Shown piece after piece: positions 28,000-35,478 of a stretch of DNA of 64,000 bases. Numbering within the stretch: position 1 is the stretch's first letter; each line of letters begins with the position of its first letter. Both the position numbers and the translations under genes were made by a program. The stretch is from NCBI RefSeq assembly GCF_023715895.1, contig NZ_JAMBOO010000007.1:62001-126000 (forward strand), in the 5' to 3' direction. A model generated the notes under the pieces. That model had not been told where the DNA came from. It worked only from the letters and a program-made list of their open reading frames with translations, and ran no database searches. This DNA comes from Domibacillus indicus (GTDB taxonomy: Bacteria > Bacillota > Bacilli > Bacillales > Domibacillaceae).

Positions 28000-28404
28000 C
28001 TCCCCTTTCTTGTTTGATTTTCCATTCTGCTTTTCGTACAAATCGTAGATGATCCGAAAAAACTATATATCATTCACAATAATACGTATTACAACGTATT
28101 ACAAAAGTTGAAAACAAATGATCGATTTTTTCCTTTTTACTCTCCAAAACTGTTTGAACAAAAAGAGACACGAAACAAAAAAGCTTAATCTATGCGCTCT
28201 TTTGTATTTTTCCCATTTGTTCTTCTGTCTCATTTATGCCTGAGCCACATCTGCCTTCTATTGAAGATCGTTTTGTTCCAGGTGGCTGCCTCCTTTGTCT
28301 TGAAATTTATGGTTCATATTATTGGCAGCAAATGGGGATACTGATTAGAAAATTCTATGACTTGCTGAAAATCCCTAATGGAAAAGGGCTTATTGAAAGG
28401 ATTG
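28000..28404. other. Divergent intergenic region between MATE and CorA-like genes
   Basis: 405 bp. It includes a tandem 10-bp repeat (28084-28103) close to the MATE start. A 71-codon frame at 28236-28451 has no ribosome site and overlaps the CorA-like start, so it is not called. Nothing else was recognised. Confidence 0.4.
28084..28103. repeat. Tandem 10-bp repeat ACGTATTACA x2
   Basis: Two direct copies of ACGTATTACA, about 90 bp upstream of the MATE start; possibly a regulator site. Confidence 0.4.
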
Positions 28405-29352
28405 ATGAAAGTGGAGTATACTTTCCACTCTTCCCAATGGAAATGGTATGAACTTGATCTTCAAGATACTCATCTGTTCGAAAATGCAATAAAAGAATCA
28501 CACGAGTATAAAAGATGGATCAAGCAGGTAGAGAAAAACGACAATAATTCGATCAATATGTACACTGGAACGCCTGGCAAAGAAAATGTATGGGGTTCTC
28601 TTATTTATCAGCAGGACATTGAAAAAAGAGAAGAAAATGCCACCTTTCACTTTTACTTAACAAGGAAGGAACTAGTCACTGCAAATTTTGATTTATCCCA
28701 ATTAGATCATCATAACGCCAAAACCATGAAAGAAAAAATGCATCATTGTGAGTCGCCCATGGAAGGGTTTTTGGTCCTGCTTAGTGAAATCATTGCTGAC
28801 TTTTTAAAAAAAATCGATAAGTTTGAAGTAAAATTGCACACTCTGCTTTGGGAAATAAAAGAGAACAATCGTACGAAAATCTTGGATAGAGCTGCTGCGG
28901 TCGATCATGAACTCCTCGTTTGGAAGAACCTACTCATCCCAATAGAAGAAACACAGATGGCTGTTGAAGAAGCATTTGGAGAACAAACGGCACAAGGAGC
29001 ACAGTTTAAACGGGCTACATGTCGGATTGAACGGGCTAAAACACTTTTAGATGCGTATGAAGGTGAGATTAAATCAGTATTAAATCTCGAAAACCTGATA
29101 TCCACTCACCGGGGGAACGAAATTACAAAGACACTAACCATTATGACAACTCTGTTTGCTCCTACTACAGCCCTTGGTGCAATCTGGGGAATGAACTTTA
29201 AGCATATGCCCGAGCTGGAATGGAAATTTGGTTACGCATTTGCGGGTACCTTAATCGTTTTTAGTACAGTGTTCCTTTATTTTTATTTGAAAAGCAAAGG
29301 CTGGATGGGCGACCTTTTAAACACGAAAAGTAAAAAATCCTTTTTTAAATAA
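28405..29352 (+). CDS. CorA-family divalent cation transporter
   Basis: 315 residues from ATG at 28405 (AAAGGA close upstream; an ATG at 28378 is possible). A long charged cytoplasmic N-terminal part is followed by two membrane helices, with the pore signature GMN in IWGMNFKHMPELEW and a basic tail. Family members take up Mg, Co or Ni, or export Zn. Nearby genes are a CDF cation exporter and a zinc regulon, but no shared control is visible. Confidence 0.85.
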   Translation: MKVEYTFHSSQWKWYELDLQDTHLFENAIKESHEYKRWIKQVEKNDNNSINMYTGTPGKENVWGSLIYQQDIEKREENATFHFYLTRKELVTANFDLSQLDHHNAKTMKEKMHHCESPMEGFLVLLSEIIADFLKKIDKFEVKLHTLLWEIKENNRTKILDRAAAVDHELLVWKNLLIPIEETQMAVEEAFGEQTAQGAQFKRATCRIERAKTLLDAYEGEIKSVLNLENLISTHRGNEITKTLTIMTTLFAPTTALGAIWGMNFKHMPELEWKFGYAFAGTLIVFSTVFLYFYLKSKGWMGDLLNTKSKKSFFK

Positions 29353-29474
29353 AAGCATTTTTTAAAGGCAGCTGACCCGCTGTTTTTATCAGCTTTTGGC
29401 TAAAAAAACATGTTATTTCTTACTTGTGTAAGGGAAAAGAAAGGAGATTAGAAAAAGAGAAAGGAGTAAAAGGA

Positions 29475-30455
29475 ATGAGAGAATCCTTCAAATTATTGAA
29501 GCTCGGCAGCAAATCCGCCCTTTGGGCCGCCATTGTAAATACCATTGTCGCGCTGATCAAGACCGTTGCTTACCTCATTACAGGAAACGTCGCGATGTTT
29601 GCTGAAATGATGCATAGTTTCGGGGATGCAGCCAACCAGCTTTTCGTTTTTATTGGATCGGCTTTAAGTAAAAAAGCGCCAACAGATCGTTTCCCGGCTG
29701 GTTTTGGACGCCTTGTCAATCTTGTACTGCTTGGCGCTGTACTCGTTGTTGGCGTCCTCGCCTATGAAACAATTGTCGAAGGCATTCACCATATTTCGGA
29801 TGCGACTCATTCAGACGACTGGTTCTGGCTGAACATTGGCGTCTTAGGGGCAGCGGCCGTGCTTGAAGCAACGGTGCTGTATAAAGCCATGCAGGAAATT
29901 ACGGAACATTTGCCGCGCGAAAAAGTAAAAGGATTAAAAGTCATACCGGAAAGCTATAAGCATGTTCGAGACGCGAAGCCTGCTACAAAGCTGGTTTTCT
30001 TAGAAGATAATGTGGCTGTCGGGGGTGCAGTGCTGGCGCTACTGGCGATCATCATTTCCACCTATACCCCGTTTCACAGCGCAACCGGTTATGCGTCTAT
30101 CATTATCGGTGTCCTTCTTTTATTAGTAGTCGGACGCATCTTTTTAGACAATGCCGCTGGGGCGCTTGGTGTGGCGGATGTGAAAATGCAGGCCAAAATC
30201 GGCTCTAAAGTTTTCGCCCATCCTCAAGTAAGCGATATTCAAGATTTGGATGTCATTAAAGAAGGAGACAGCCTTCATGTTGAGCTTACACTCGAAGTAG
30301 ATCCGAAAATGACGATCGAGCAAGCAGATGACATCAAAGATGATATTGAAAAGAAAATCAAAGAAAGCGTTGCGAATGTTACGGATGTTGTCATCGAGTT
30401 TGATGAAGATGATGGCGTCAACACTTGGGACAAGATCAAAAATGTAAAAGAATAA
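29475..30455 (+). CDS. Cation diffusion facilitator (CDF) family transporter
   Basis: 326 residues from ATG at 29475 (AAAGGAG at eight bases). Six membrane helices; the metal site HSFGD in AEMMHSFGDAANQLF on helix 2 and a VFLEDNVAVGG stretch later (the second metal site). A C-terminal cytoplasmic ferredoxin-like domain is acidic (VIEFDEDDG). Exports Zn, Mn or similar ions by proton exchange. Followed by a clear terminator. Confidence 0.88.
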   Translation: MRESFKLLKLGSKSALWAAIVNTIVALIKTVAYLITGNVAMFAEMMHSFGDAANQLFVFIGSALSKKAPTDRFPAGFGRLVNLVLLGAVLVVGVLAYETIVEGIHHISDATHSDDWFWLNIGVLGAAAVLEATVLYKAMQEITEHLPREKVKGLKVIPESYKHVRDAKPATKLVFLEDNVAVGGAVLALLAIIISTYTPFHSATGYASIIIGVLLLLVVGRIFLDNAAGALGVADVKMQAKIGSKVFAHPQVSDIQDLDVIKEGDSLHVELTLEVDPKMTIEQADDIKDDIEKKIKESVANVTDVVIEFDEDDGVNTWDKIKNVKE

Positions 30456-30470
30456 CCACCCTCTAACAGG

Positions 30471-30513
30471 AAAAACTCTAAGCGAAAACATGATTTTCGC
30501 TTAAAGTTTTTTT
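30471..30513 (+). terminator. Terminator of CDF gene
   Basis: Stem AAGCGAAAA/TTTTCGCTT with flanking AAACT/AGTTT pairing and a run of seven T's. Confidence 0.88.
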
Positions 30514-30600
30514 CTTTTTCATCAAAATCAAAAAGGTTTTTTTGTGAGTATTGTAGAATTAAAGATTAAACAGATAGACAATAAAAGTGGCTACAAAGAC

Positions 30601-30626
30601 GAAAGCTGAAACAGCTTCTTTTTTTG
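30601..30626 (+). terminator. Terminator-like hairpin without gene
   Basis: Short stem GAAGCTG-type (GAAAGCTG with CAGCTTC) followed by seven T's, about 90 bp after the CDF terminator. No coding frame precedes it, so it may end a short untranslated RNA or be a read-through stop. Confidence 0.4.
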
Positions 30627-30742
30627 GAATATTTAATTAAAATCGCCAATAAGCCTTAAAATCGTTAGGTTCAAAAAGCGCTTTATTATCCCTTCGAATG
30701 AATGACTATCACCTCATCAAATGAAAAGGCTGGGAGAAAATC

Positions 30743-30910
30743 ATGGAAACCCTCGAAGTAACCTACAACGATTTGCACTCTCAAATTGAAGAACTTCGCT
30801 CTTTAATGATTGACGCTGCCACGTTGCATGGAATCAGCAGTCTGGATACACTACGGTACAGTGAGGAGCTGGATAAACTGATTATGCAGGCACAGCTGCA
30901 AAATCCATAA
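30743..30910 (+). CDS. Spo0E-like aspartyl-phosphate phosphatase
   Basis: 55 residues. The two-helix Spo0E family signature YSEELDKLI, preceded by IEELRSLMIDAA, is clear. Such proteins dephosphorylate Spo0A-P and delay sporulation. ATG after GGGAG at six bases. It is short enough to be missed by length-limited gene finders. It implies a sporulating Bacillaceae host. No partner gene adjoins it. Confidence 0.88.
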   Translation: METLEVTYNDLHSQIEELRSLMIDAATLHGISSLDTLRYSEELDKLIMQAQLQNP

Positions 30911-31102
30911 TGTCCTTTGCTTAGTTTCACTTCATTCAGAGAGAATCTTTAACTGTAATTATCTGTTTTCTGCCCCGTTTATCCTTTTTACAATCCCATA
31001 GGCACAATTATAACCGCTATTTTAACTCTTCTTTTATCTTCTCTTAGTCAATGGTCCATGACAGGTACCGATTGACAGTATTTTTTGGTTAGAAACGAAA
31101 AA

Positions 31103-31136
31103 GAAAGCCCCCTGCCTTTGCAGCTTAGGGCTTTCC
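31103..31136 (-). terminator. Terminator of rpsN unit
   Basis: Stem GGAAAGCCC with GGGCTTTC plus an inner CTGC/GCAG, followed on the minus strand by TTCTTTTTC. Confidence 0.75.
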
Positions 31137-31168
31137 GATGGACGGCAATCGCTTTATAGTATGAACAA

Positions 31169-31510
31169 CTAAAGAGCCGTTTTATTTTTCGTTTCTTCTT
31201 TTTTTCGCCGGGTGGCACATGTGCAGTCCATCCATTTCGCTTTGCTTAATCTTGTGTGCAGCTGATTATCCAGCTCTTCCTCAATTTCCCTCATTCTTTT
31301 TAAGATTTCACCATATGAACAGCCAAAATGAGCTGCGGCCTGTTTGTGTGGAGCATGCTCTATTAAAAGAGATATAAAATGCTCCGAAGTTGCGGCCCGC
31401 TGTGCAAGTGTGTCCTCCATCGTTATAATATACTCGTACAGCTCTCTCTTTTCTTCCGGCAGGGATCTAACAAGTCCTTTTAGCAGCATGCCAGCCAGTG
31501 ATTCGTTCAT
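31169..31510 (-). CDS. Unknown protein with helix-turn-helix-like region, in Zur unit
   Basis: 113 residues from the ATG at 31510, four bases after the rpsN stop, so the two are cotranscribed and probably coupled. The central part HKQAAAHFGCSYGEILKRMREIEEELD resembles a sigma-factor-like helix-turn-helix. The C-terminus has a CTCATRRKKEE tail with two Cys. The frame is also open upstream, but that part only overlaps rpsN out of frame. No family was recognised. Control by the Zur box upstream of rpsN is likely. Confidence 0.65.
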   Translation of the reverse strand: MNESLAGMLLKGLVRSLPEEKRELYEYIITMEDTLAQRAATSEHFISLLIEHAPHKQAAAHFGCSYGEILKRMREIEEELDNQLHTRLSKAKWMDCTCATRRKKEETKNKTAL

Positions 31511-31514
31511 CGGC

Positions 31515-31783
31515 TTACCAGCTGGCCTTTTTAACGCCTGGAATTTGGCCTTTATGGGCATATTCCCGAAATGCAATACGGGACATTTTAAATTTCCGCA
31601 AATATCCACGCGGACGCCCTGTTACTTCACATCTGCTTTTCAGCCGTGTCGGAGAAGAATCTCTTGGCAGTTTGCGAAGTGCTTCATAGTCACCGTTTTC
31701 TTTTAGCTCCCGGCGCAGCTCCGCATATTTTGCGACCATTTCCTGTCTTTTTTCTCTTTTACCACTTTTGATTTTTTAGCCAT
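31515..31783 (-). pseudogene. rpsN: Zinc-independent ribosomal protein S14, frameshifted
   Basis: Alternative 89-residue S14 lacking the CxxC zinc motif, used in place of the zinc-binding S14 when zinc is scarce. The start at 31783 (GGAG upstream) reads [12 protein letters not shown] and then the frame is lost in a run of six A's (31748-31753); one added A restores the rest ([19 protein letters not shown] to GVKKASW). This is a 1-base deletion by mutation or a sequencing error. Internal start at 31739 would miss the N-terminus. A Zur box lies 20 bp upstream. Confidence 0.88.
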
Positions 31784-31802
31784 TTCTTAACACTCCACTC
31801 TT

Positions 31803-31823
31803 ATATCGTAATCATTACGTTTT
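31803..31823. promoter_or_regulatory. Zur box upstream of rpsN
   Basis: TCGTAATCATTACGT (31806-31820) matches the Bacillus Zur core TCGTAATnATTACGA at all but the last base. Confidence 0.85.
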
Positions 31824-31873
31824 AAATATTGAATAATGTCCTTGTATACTAAACGTGCTTAAAGCTTTCCTAA

Positions 31874-32533
31874 TTAGTCAGCTGAAAAAGCTGGAATAGG
31901 ATCTCGAAATTGAGTCCATTCCGACGTTTCCTCTTCTTCAGAAAGCAGACAAGCGTCCAGAGAAGCCATTACTTCCTCTTTCTTCATATTCACTCCGATC
32001 AAAACCATTTCAATCATGCGGTCCCCATATACAGAATCCCAATCTTGAAGCAGTCCAGGCTCTTCAGTCAAAAGGGCTTGTTTTTCGGATTCTGGATACG
32101 CATCCACCCACTTTCCGGCCCCTTGAATCATAATAGAAGGCCCTGCCTGGGATAATAAACCGGTCGTGTCGTTCCGGCTGGCAAGCCAGAAAAATCCTTT
32201 CGCCCGTATAATATCTTCCGGCCAGTTTTCGAGCCAGCTCATAAAACGTTCTGGATGAAAAGGACGACGCCGACGGTAAACGAACGATGAGATACCAAGA
32301 CTTTCTGTTTCTGGCGTATGCTCTTCATTTAACTCTTTTATCCAGCTAGCAGACTGGCTCATCTGGTCAAAGTCAAAACGCTTTGTATGTAAAACCGCCG
32401 TAAGTGGAACCTGGCTAAAAACTGTTTTGATAATCTGGGCTTCGGGATTGAGCTTTGTCAGTACCGCTCCTAATTCTTCCACACATTGTTCATTCAGCAA
32501 ATCGGTTTTATTCAATAAGATGACATTAGCGAA
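31874..32533 (-). pseudogene. yciC: Zinc metallochaperone GTPase, C-terminal part (split by IS)
   Basis: 3' 220 codons of a YciC/ZagA-like CobW-family GTPase, from FANVILLNKTDLL through SSFVYRRRRPFHPERF to the stop. The nucleotide-specificity motif NKTD is here. Joining 34188 directly to 32533 gives [19 protein letters not shown] with no lost or added base, and the whole protein would be 397 residues, the length of B. subtilis YciC. A TTG or ATG inside the IS end could start a truncated product, but function is unlikely. Confidence 0.92.
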
Positions 32534-34187
32534 GTGAACCTCTCCACCTAAATCAAAGATTTTGATGGAGCATCCCTTATCTTGAATACGGTACAACATC
32601 AGCTGGTTAAGCTTCCTGCGGAAGCCCGAGTGCATGATGAAGACTAATGAACGAAGACAAGGTCTGGGATGTCCTTATTGCCAGATCAGGAACTTTTGCC
32701 TGAAGAGACAACCATTTCGTTTCCGAAATGGATTTTTGAAAGGCCCGAATGAAGTAGCGGGCGCCGATATTATACGAAGCGGATAAATCCGCGTGATAGA
32801 CTTTGCCAGTTGAAAATACAGCAAGGTCTTTTTTGAGGTTCCGTTTCACTTTTCCGGAGCCGTCGAACGCCAGGGCGCTGGTGTTTCGCGGATTGATCCG
32901 GGAAATGCGCATGCCCAGGCAATGCGCCATTTCTTCCACCTTGTTCTGGATGCCTATTTTCCGCCACCCGTTAAGCTTGAAACGAAGTTTCCTGGCTCCA
33001 TAAAACCCCTTTGGGGTTTTCATTCTGCCCAAGTATTCGAATATGATGACGTCACAGCCATGCTTTGCCGCAAATTTTACAATTTCATGGCTAGTGTGGC
33101 GGACAATATGCTGCTGGTACCCATTGATCTGCCGCCAAAAATTGGGTGCGTGAATGCGGCCGCTTGCCCGCTGGGCTTTCCGCAGTTTGTTCGTTAACGT
33201 CTGCAGCCGGTCTTTTTCTTTAGGCTGGTCAATAAATGTCCGGCCTAAGACAGTGCCTGTTGCATCGATAACGGAACAAACCGCAGAGTTTGTCAGTCCA
33301 AGGTCTACCGCACACACTTTTTGTTCTTGAATAGGCGTTTTCGTTAAAGTAACTTTATTTTCGTAGCTGATGGAAAGGAAGAATTTCTTTCCCCGCTTAA
33401 TCAGCTTAGGATTGTTCTCTTTCCATTCCCAGACACCTCTTTTATAAAGGTCCTGCTCTTTAAATTCGATATCCATCCATACCCAGTCATTCTGATGGAA
33501 TACCTTTATTTGCGCGGTCGTATTAGATGTTCTATTGAACATGTTTCCGCGATAAAAAACGGGGAATTCTTTATGTTCCAACTGCAGACGCGGAGACTGT
33601 TTCTTAAATTTCTTCCCTTCGGAAAGAGCGTACTTCTGCTCTTTTTCCCAGTTTTGATAGTTAGAGCGGAAGCTCTTTACTTTGCCAAAAGCAGAAGCAA
33701 TGGCACTTCTGCGGAAGTAAGACGGAAACTTATAAAAACGCTCGTTAAATTCTTTGTATTTTGGAAGAGGGTTTGATTTAGTTGCGTGAATCAGTTTTTC
33801 TACTGCCGGCACAATCGACTTTGTTGTCAGGCCGTTGGTATGATCAAACTCTTTGTCGATAATCTGGATGATGAAGAACAGGGCCTCATTGTGAATATCC
33901 AGCGTAGCATTGAAGATTTCCGTCTGATTTGTAATTTTGTGCAGCAGCGACTTCACAACTTTCACGACCAAACCCTCCTTTCCATTTTTTAGTCCTTATG
34001 ATAGGTTGATCGTACCAAAATGGAAATCACTTGTAAAATGAAAACAGAATCGGCATGAGTGATGATAAGTAAGAAGCGACAAGCGATGTCATAAAAAATA
34101 CATAAAAGAATAAGAAGAATCAAGACCTTAGCGCCTAACCCCCACTAAATCGGAGATTTTGAAGGGGAATGCGGCGCTAATTTTTTG
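32534..34187 (-). mobile_element. IS200/IS605-type element, TnpB only, copy 1
   Basis: 1654 bp, inserted in yciC directly after TTGAA (minus strand), with no target duplication. The element starts CAAAAAATTAGCGCC and ends GAGAGGTTCAC. Left end: imperfect hairpin with TTAGCGCC/GGCGCTAA. Right end: hairpin CTCCA-tcaAAATC-ttt-GATTTagg-TGGAG, 73 nt after tnpB. No TnpA Y1 transposase is encoded, so mobility needs help in trans. The ends were set by comparison with copy 2 and by restoring both host genes. Confidence 0.92.
32607..33965 (-). CDS. tnpB: TnpB-like RNA-guided nuclease without zinc ribbon, copy 1
   Basis: 452 residues from GTG at 33965 after AGGAGGG. RuvC-like acidic residues are kept: Asp in CAVDLGLTNSAV, Glu in IIFEYLG and Asp in YHADLSASYNIGARY. 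The usual CxxC...CxxC zinc ribbon between the last two is missing; its place is taken by NPRNTSALAFDGSGKV with no Cys. More than 90 percent like copy 2 by eye, with differences concentrated near residues 25-45. The omega RNA is expected from the tnpB 3' end plus the right end. Confidence 0.88.
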   Translation of the reverse strand: MKVVKSLLHKITNQTEIFNATLDIHNEALFFIIQIIDKEFDHTNGLTTKSIVPAVEKLIHATKSNPLPKYKEFNERFYKFPSYFRRSAIASAFGKVKSFRSNYQNWEKEQKYALSEGKKFKKQSPRLQLEHKEFPVFYRGNMFNRTSNTTAQIKVFHQNDWVWMDIEFKEQDLYKRGVWEWKENNPKLIKRGKKFFLSISYENKVTLTKTPIQEQKVCAVDLGLTNSAVCSVIDATGTVLGRTFIDQPKEKDRLQTLTNKLRKAQRASGRIHAPNFWRQINGYQQHIVRHTSHEIVKFAAKHGCDVIIFEYLGRMKTPKGFYGARKLRFKLNGWRKIGIQNKVEEMAHCLGMRISRINPRNTSALAFDGSGKVKRNLKKDLAVFSTGKVYHADLSASYNIGARYFIRAFQKSISETKWLSLQAKVPDLAIRTSQTLSSFISLHHALGLPQEA

Positions 34188-34721
34188 TTCAATTTGATCA
34201 ATCAACAGATCCACTACCTCCCGGGTATCTATTTCATCTGTTCCCTGACTGCGATCTACGAGTGTTTCTCCTGATGAAAAATCCTGCCAAAAACGGTTGC
34301 CGTCTACAACGGTGACCAGCGTATCAAGACGGGTTTTTTGCGTTAAATTAATCCCCAATTCTTCATCGATGTATGTAAATGTCTGTGCAACTGGCACTGG
34401 CTCGCTGATGCCTGATGACTCGATTACAATATAATCAATATCGCCCTGGTCTACGAGCCTTTCTACTTCCTTCATTAAGTCGTCGCGCAGCGTGCAGCAA
34501 ATACAGCCATTTTGCATTTCAACCAGTTTTTCCTCTGTCCGTGTAAACCCGCCATGCTTTAAAAGTGCTGCATCGATGTTTATTTCACTCATGTCATTTA
34601 CAATAACCGCTATCTTTAAGCCTTCACGATTTTGCAGGATATGATTAAGCAGTGTGGTTTTCCCTGAGCCTAAGTAGCCGCTTAAAACGGTAACAGGAAC
34701 TTTCTTTATGTGAATCTCCAT
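34188..34721 (-). pseudogene. yciC: Zinc metallochaperone GTPase, N-terminal part (split by IS)
   Basis: 5' 178 codons of the YciC/ZagA-like protein: P-loop GYLGSGKTT, zinc-binding CxCC motif in [11 protein letters not shown], switch ESSGISEP. The frame runs into the element and stops at 34128. The ATG at 34721 has no good ribosome site; GGAGA lies after it and would fit an ATA codon at 34709 ([11 protein letters not shown], where relatives begin MKK). A Zur box abuts the start. Confidence 0.92.
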
Positions 34722-34724
34722 TAA

Positions 34725-34745
34725 AAATAGTAATCATTACGATTT
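34725..34745. promoter_or_regulatory. Zur box upstream of yciC
   Basis: On the minus strand TCGTAATGATTACTA, 14 of 15 core positions of the Bacillus Zur box, flanked by AAA and TTT. It ends four bases before the annotated ATG. Confidence 0.85.
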
Positions 34746-34777
34746 AAAATATAAACATTTTTCTTATGCTTTAGTGA

Positions 34778-35056
34778 TTATAAGCTTTGTATAATTCGTT
34801 CTGCTGCCTGGCGCGCACCTGAAGTATTTCTTGCGATCGTTCCTGCTTCCAATTCCGCCAAAGCGCCGGTCACATATAACCCCGTGCACAAATACAAGAT
34901 CGAAATAAACTCTGTACACCTTTTCCAGTTTTGAAGCGGTTTTTGATGTGGATCAACAATGGCCAATTCCCTGATAGAGGCCTTTTTTTCCTTTAGCAGG
35001 AAAGAAGCCATCGTTACGCTTTGAATGCCTCCCCCTATGATAATCCACTTGAACAT
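34778..35056 (-). pseudogene. FAD/NAD(P)-binding oxidoreductase, internally deleted
   Basis: 92 codons that join the N-terminus of a flavoprotein (dinucleotide fold WIIIGGGIQSVTMASFLL, then IVDPHQKPLQNWKR) to its C-terminus (LYVTGALAELEAGTIARNTSGARQAAERI). The family is normally about 350 residues, so some 250-270 residues are missing. The ATG follows AGGGGGAG and a Zur box lies 18 bp upstream. A functional product is unlikely; an internal deletion is the simplest explanation. Confidence 0.75.
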
Positions 35057-35073
35057 ACTTCTCCCCCTTTTTT

Positions 35074-35094
35074 AAATCGAAATTATTACGATTT
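35074..35094. promoter_or_regulatory. Zur box upstream of oxidoreductase remnant
   Basis: TCGAAATTATTACGA, one mismatch to the Zur core TCGTAATnATTACGA, flanked by AAA and TTT. Confidence 0.8.
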
Positions 35095-35382
35095 ATTTAT
35101 CATACATTAATCCTTTCTTCTAATCAAATGCCAAAGCTTTTTATACAGGTTTTTGCTTTTGATGCACAGCTGTCTGTATGGATTTCCATTTGTTTTTGTA
35201 CCTTTTTTCGCATAAAAAAAACGAAAAAATGCACATTAAGGACAGAAATTTGAATCGTTCTTCCCTTTTCTTATTTTGTCTTCAACATAATTTCAATATA
35301 ATTTTAAGTAATATAAACGAAGAGGCCTGTTTCAAGTTCCTTTTTTCTTAATTTAAACGCGCCCTGTAAAAATTTAAACAGC

Positions 35383-35410
35383 TTCACAATATTCCAACAG
35401 TATCTTTACA
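35383..35410 (+). promoter_or_regulatory. Probable PhoP box upstream of alkaline phosphatase
   Basis: TTCACA (35383), CCAACA (35394) and TTTACA (35405) are spaced exactly 11 bases apart, as in PhoP direct repeats TT(A/T)ACA. The middle copy is weak. About 70 bp upstream of the gene. Confidence 0.5.
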
Positions 35411-35478
35411 TTACTGTTTTATTTTCTTAATAAAACTTCTTTATTCTTAGCTGTATCAAGTTACTCGGAGGGATTACG

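Noticed and set aside
28236-28451. 71-codon rightward frame before the CorA-like gene
   Set aside because: No ribosome site, no recognisable protein pattern, and it overlaps the CorA-like start in another frame.
30541-30640. c-di-GMP or similar riboswitch before the small hairpin at 30601
   Set aside because: The stretch GGCTACAAAGACGAAAGC resembles parts of a few motifs by eye, but no complete conserved core is present.
34128-34187. Continuation of the yciC N-terminal frame ([19 protein letters not shown])
   Set aside because: These codons are the left end of the inserted element, not part of the host protein.
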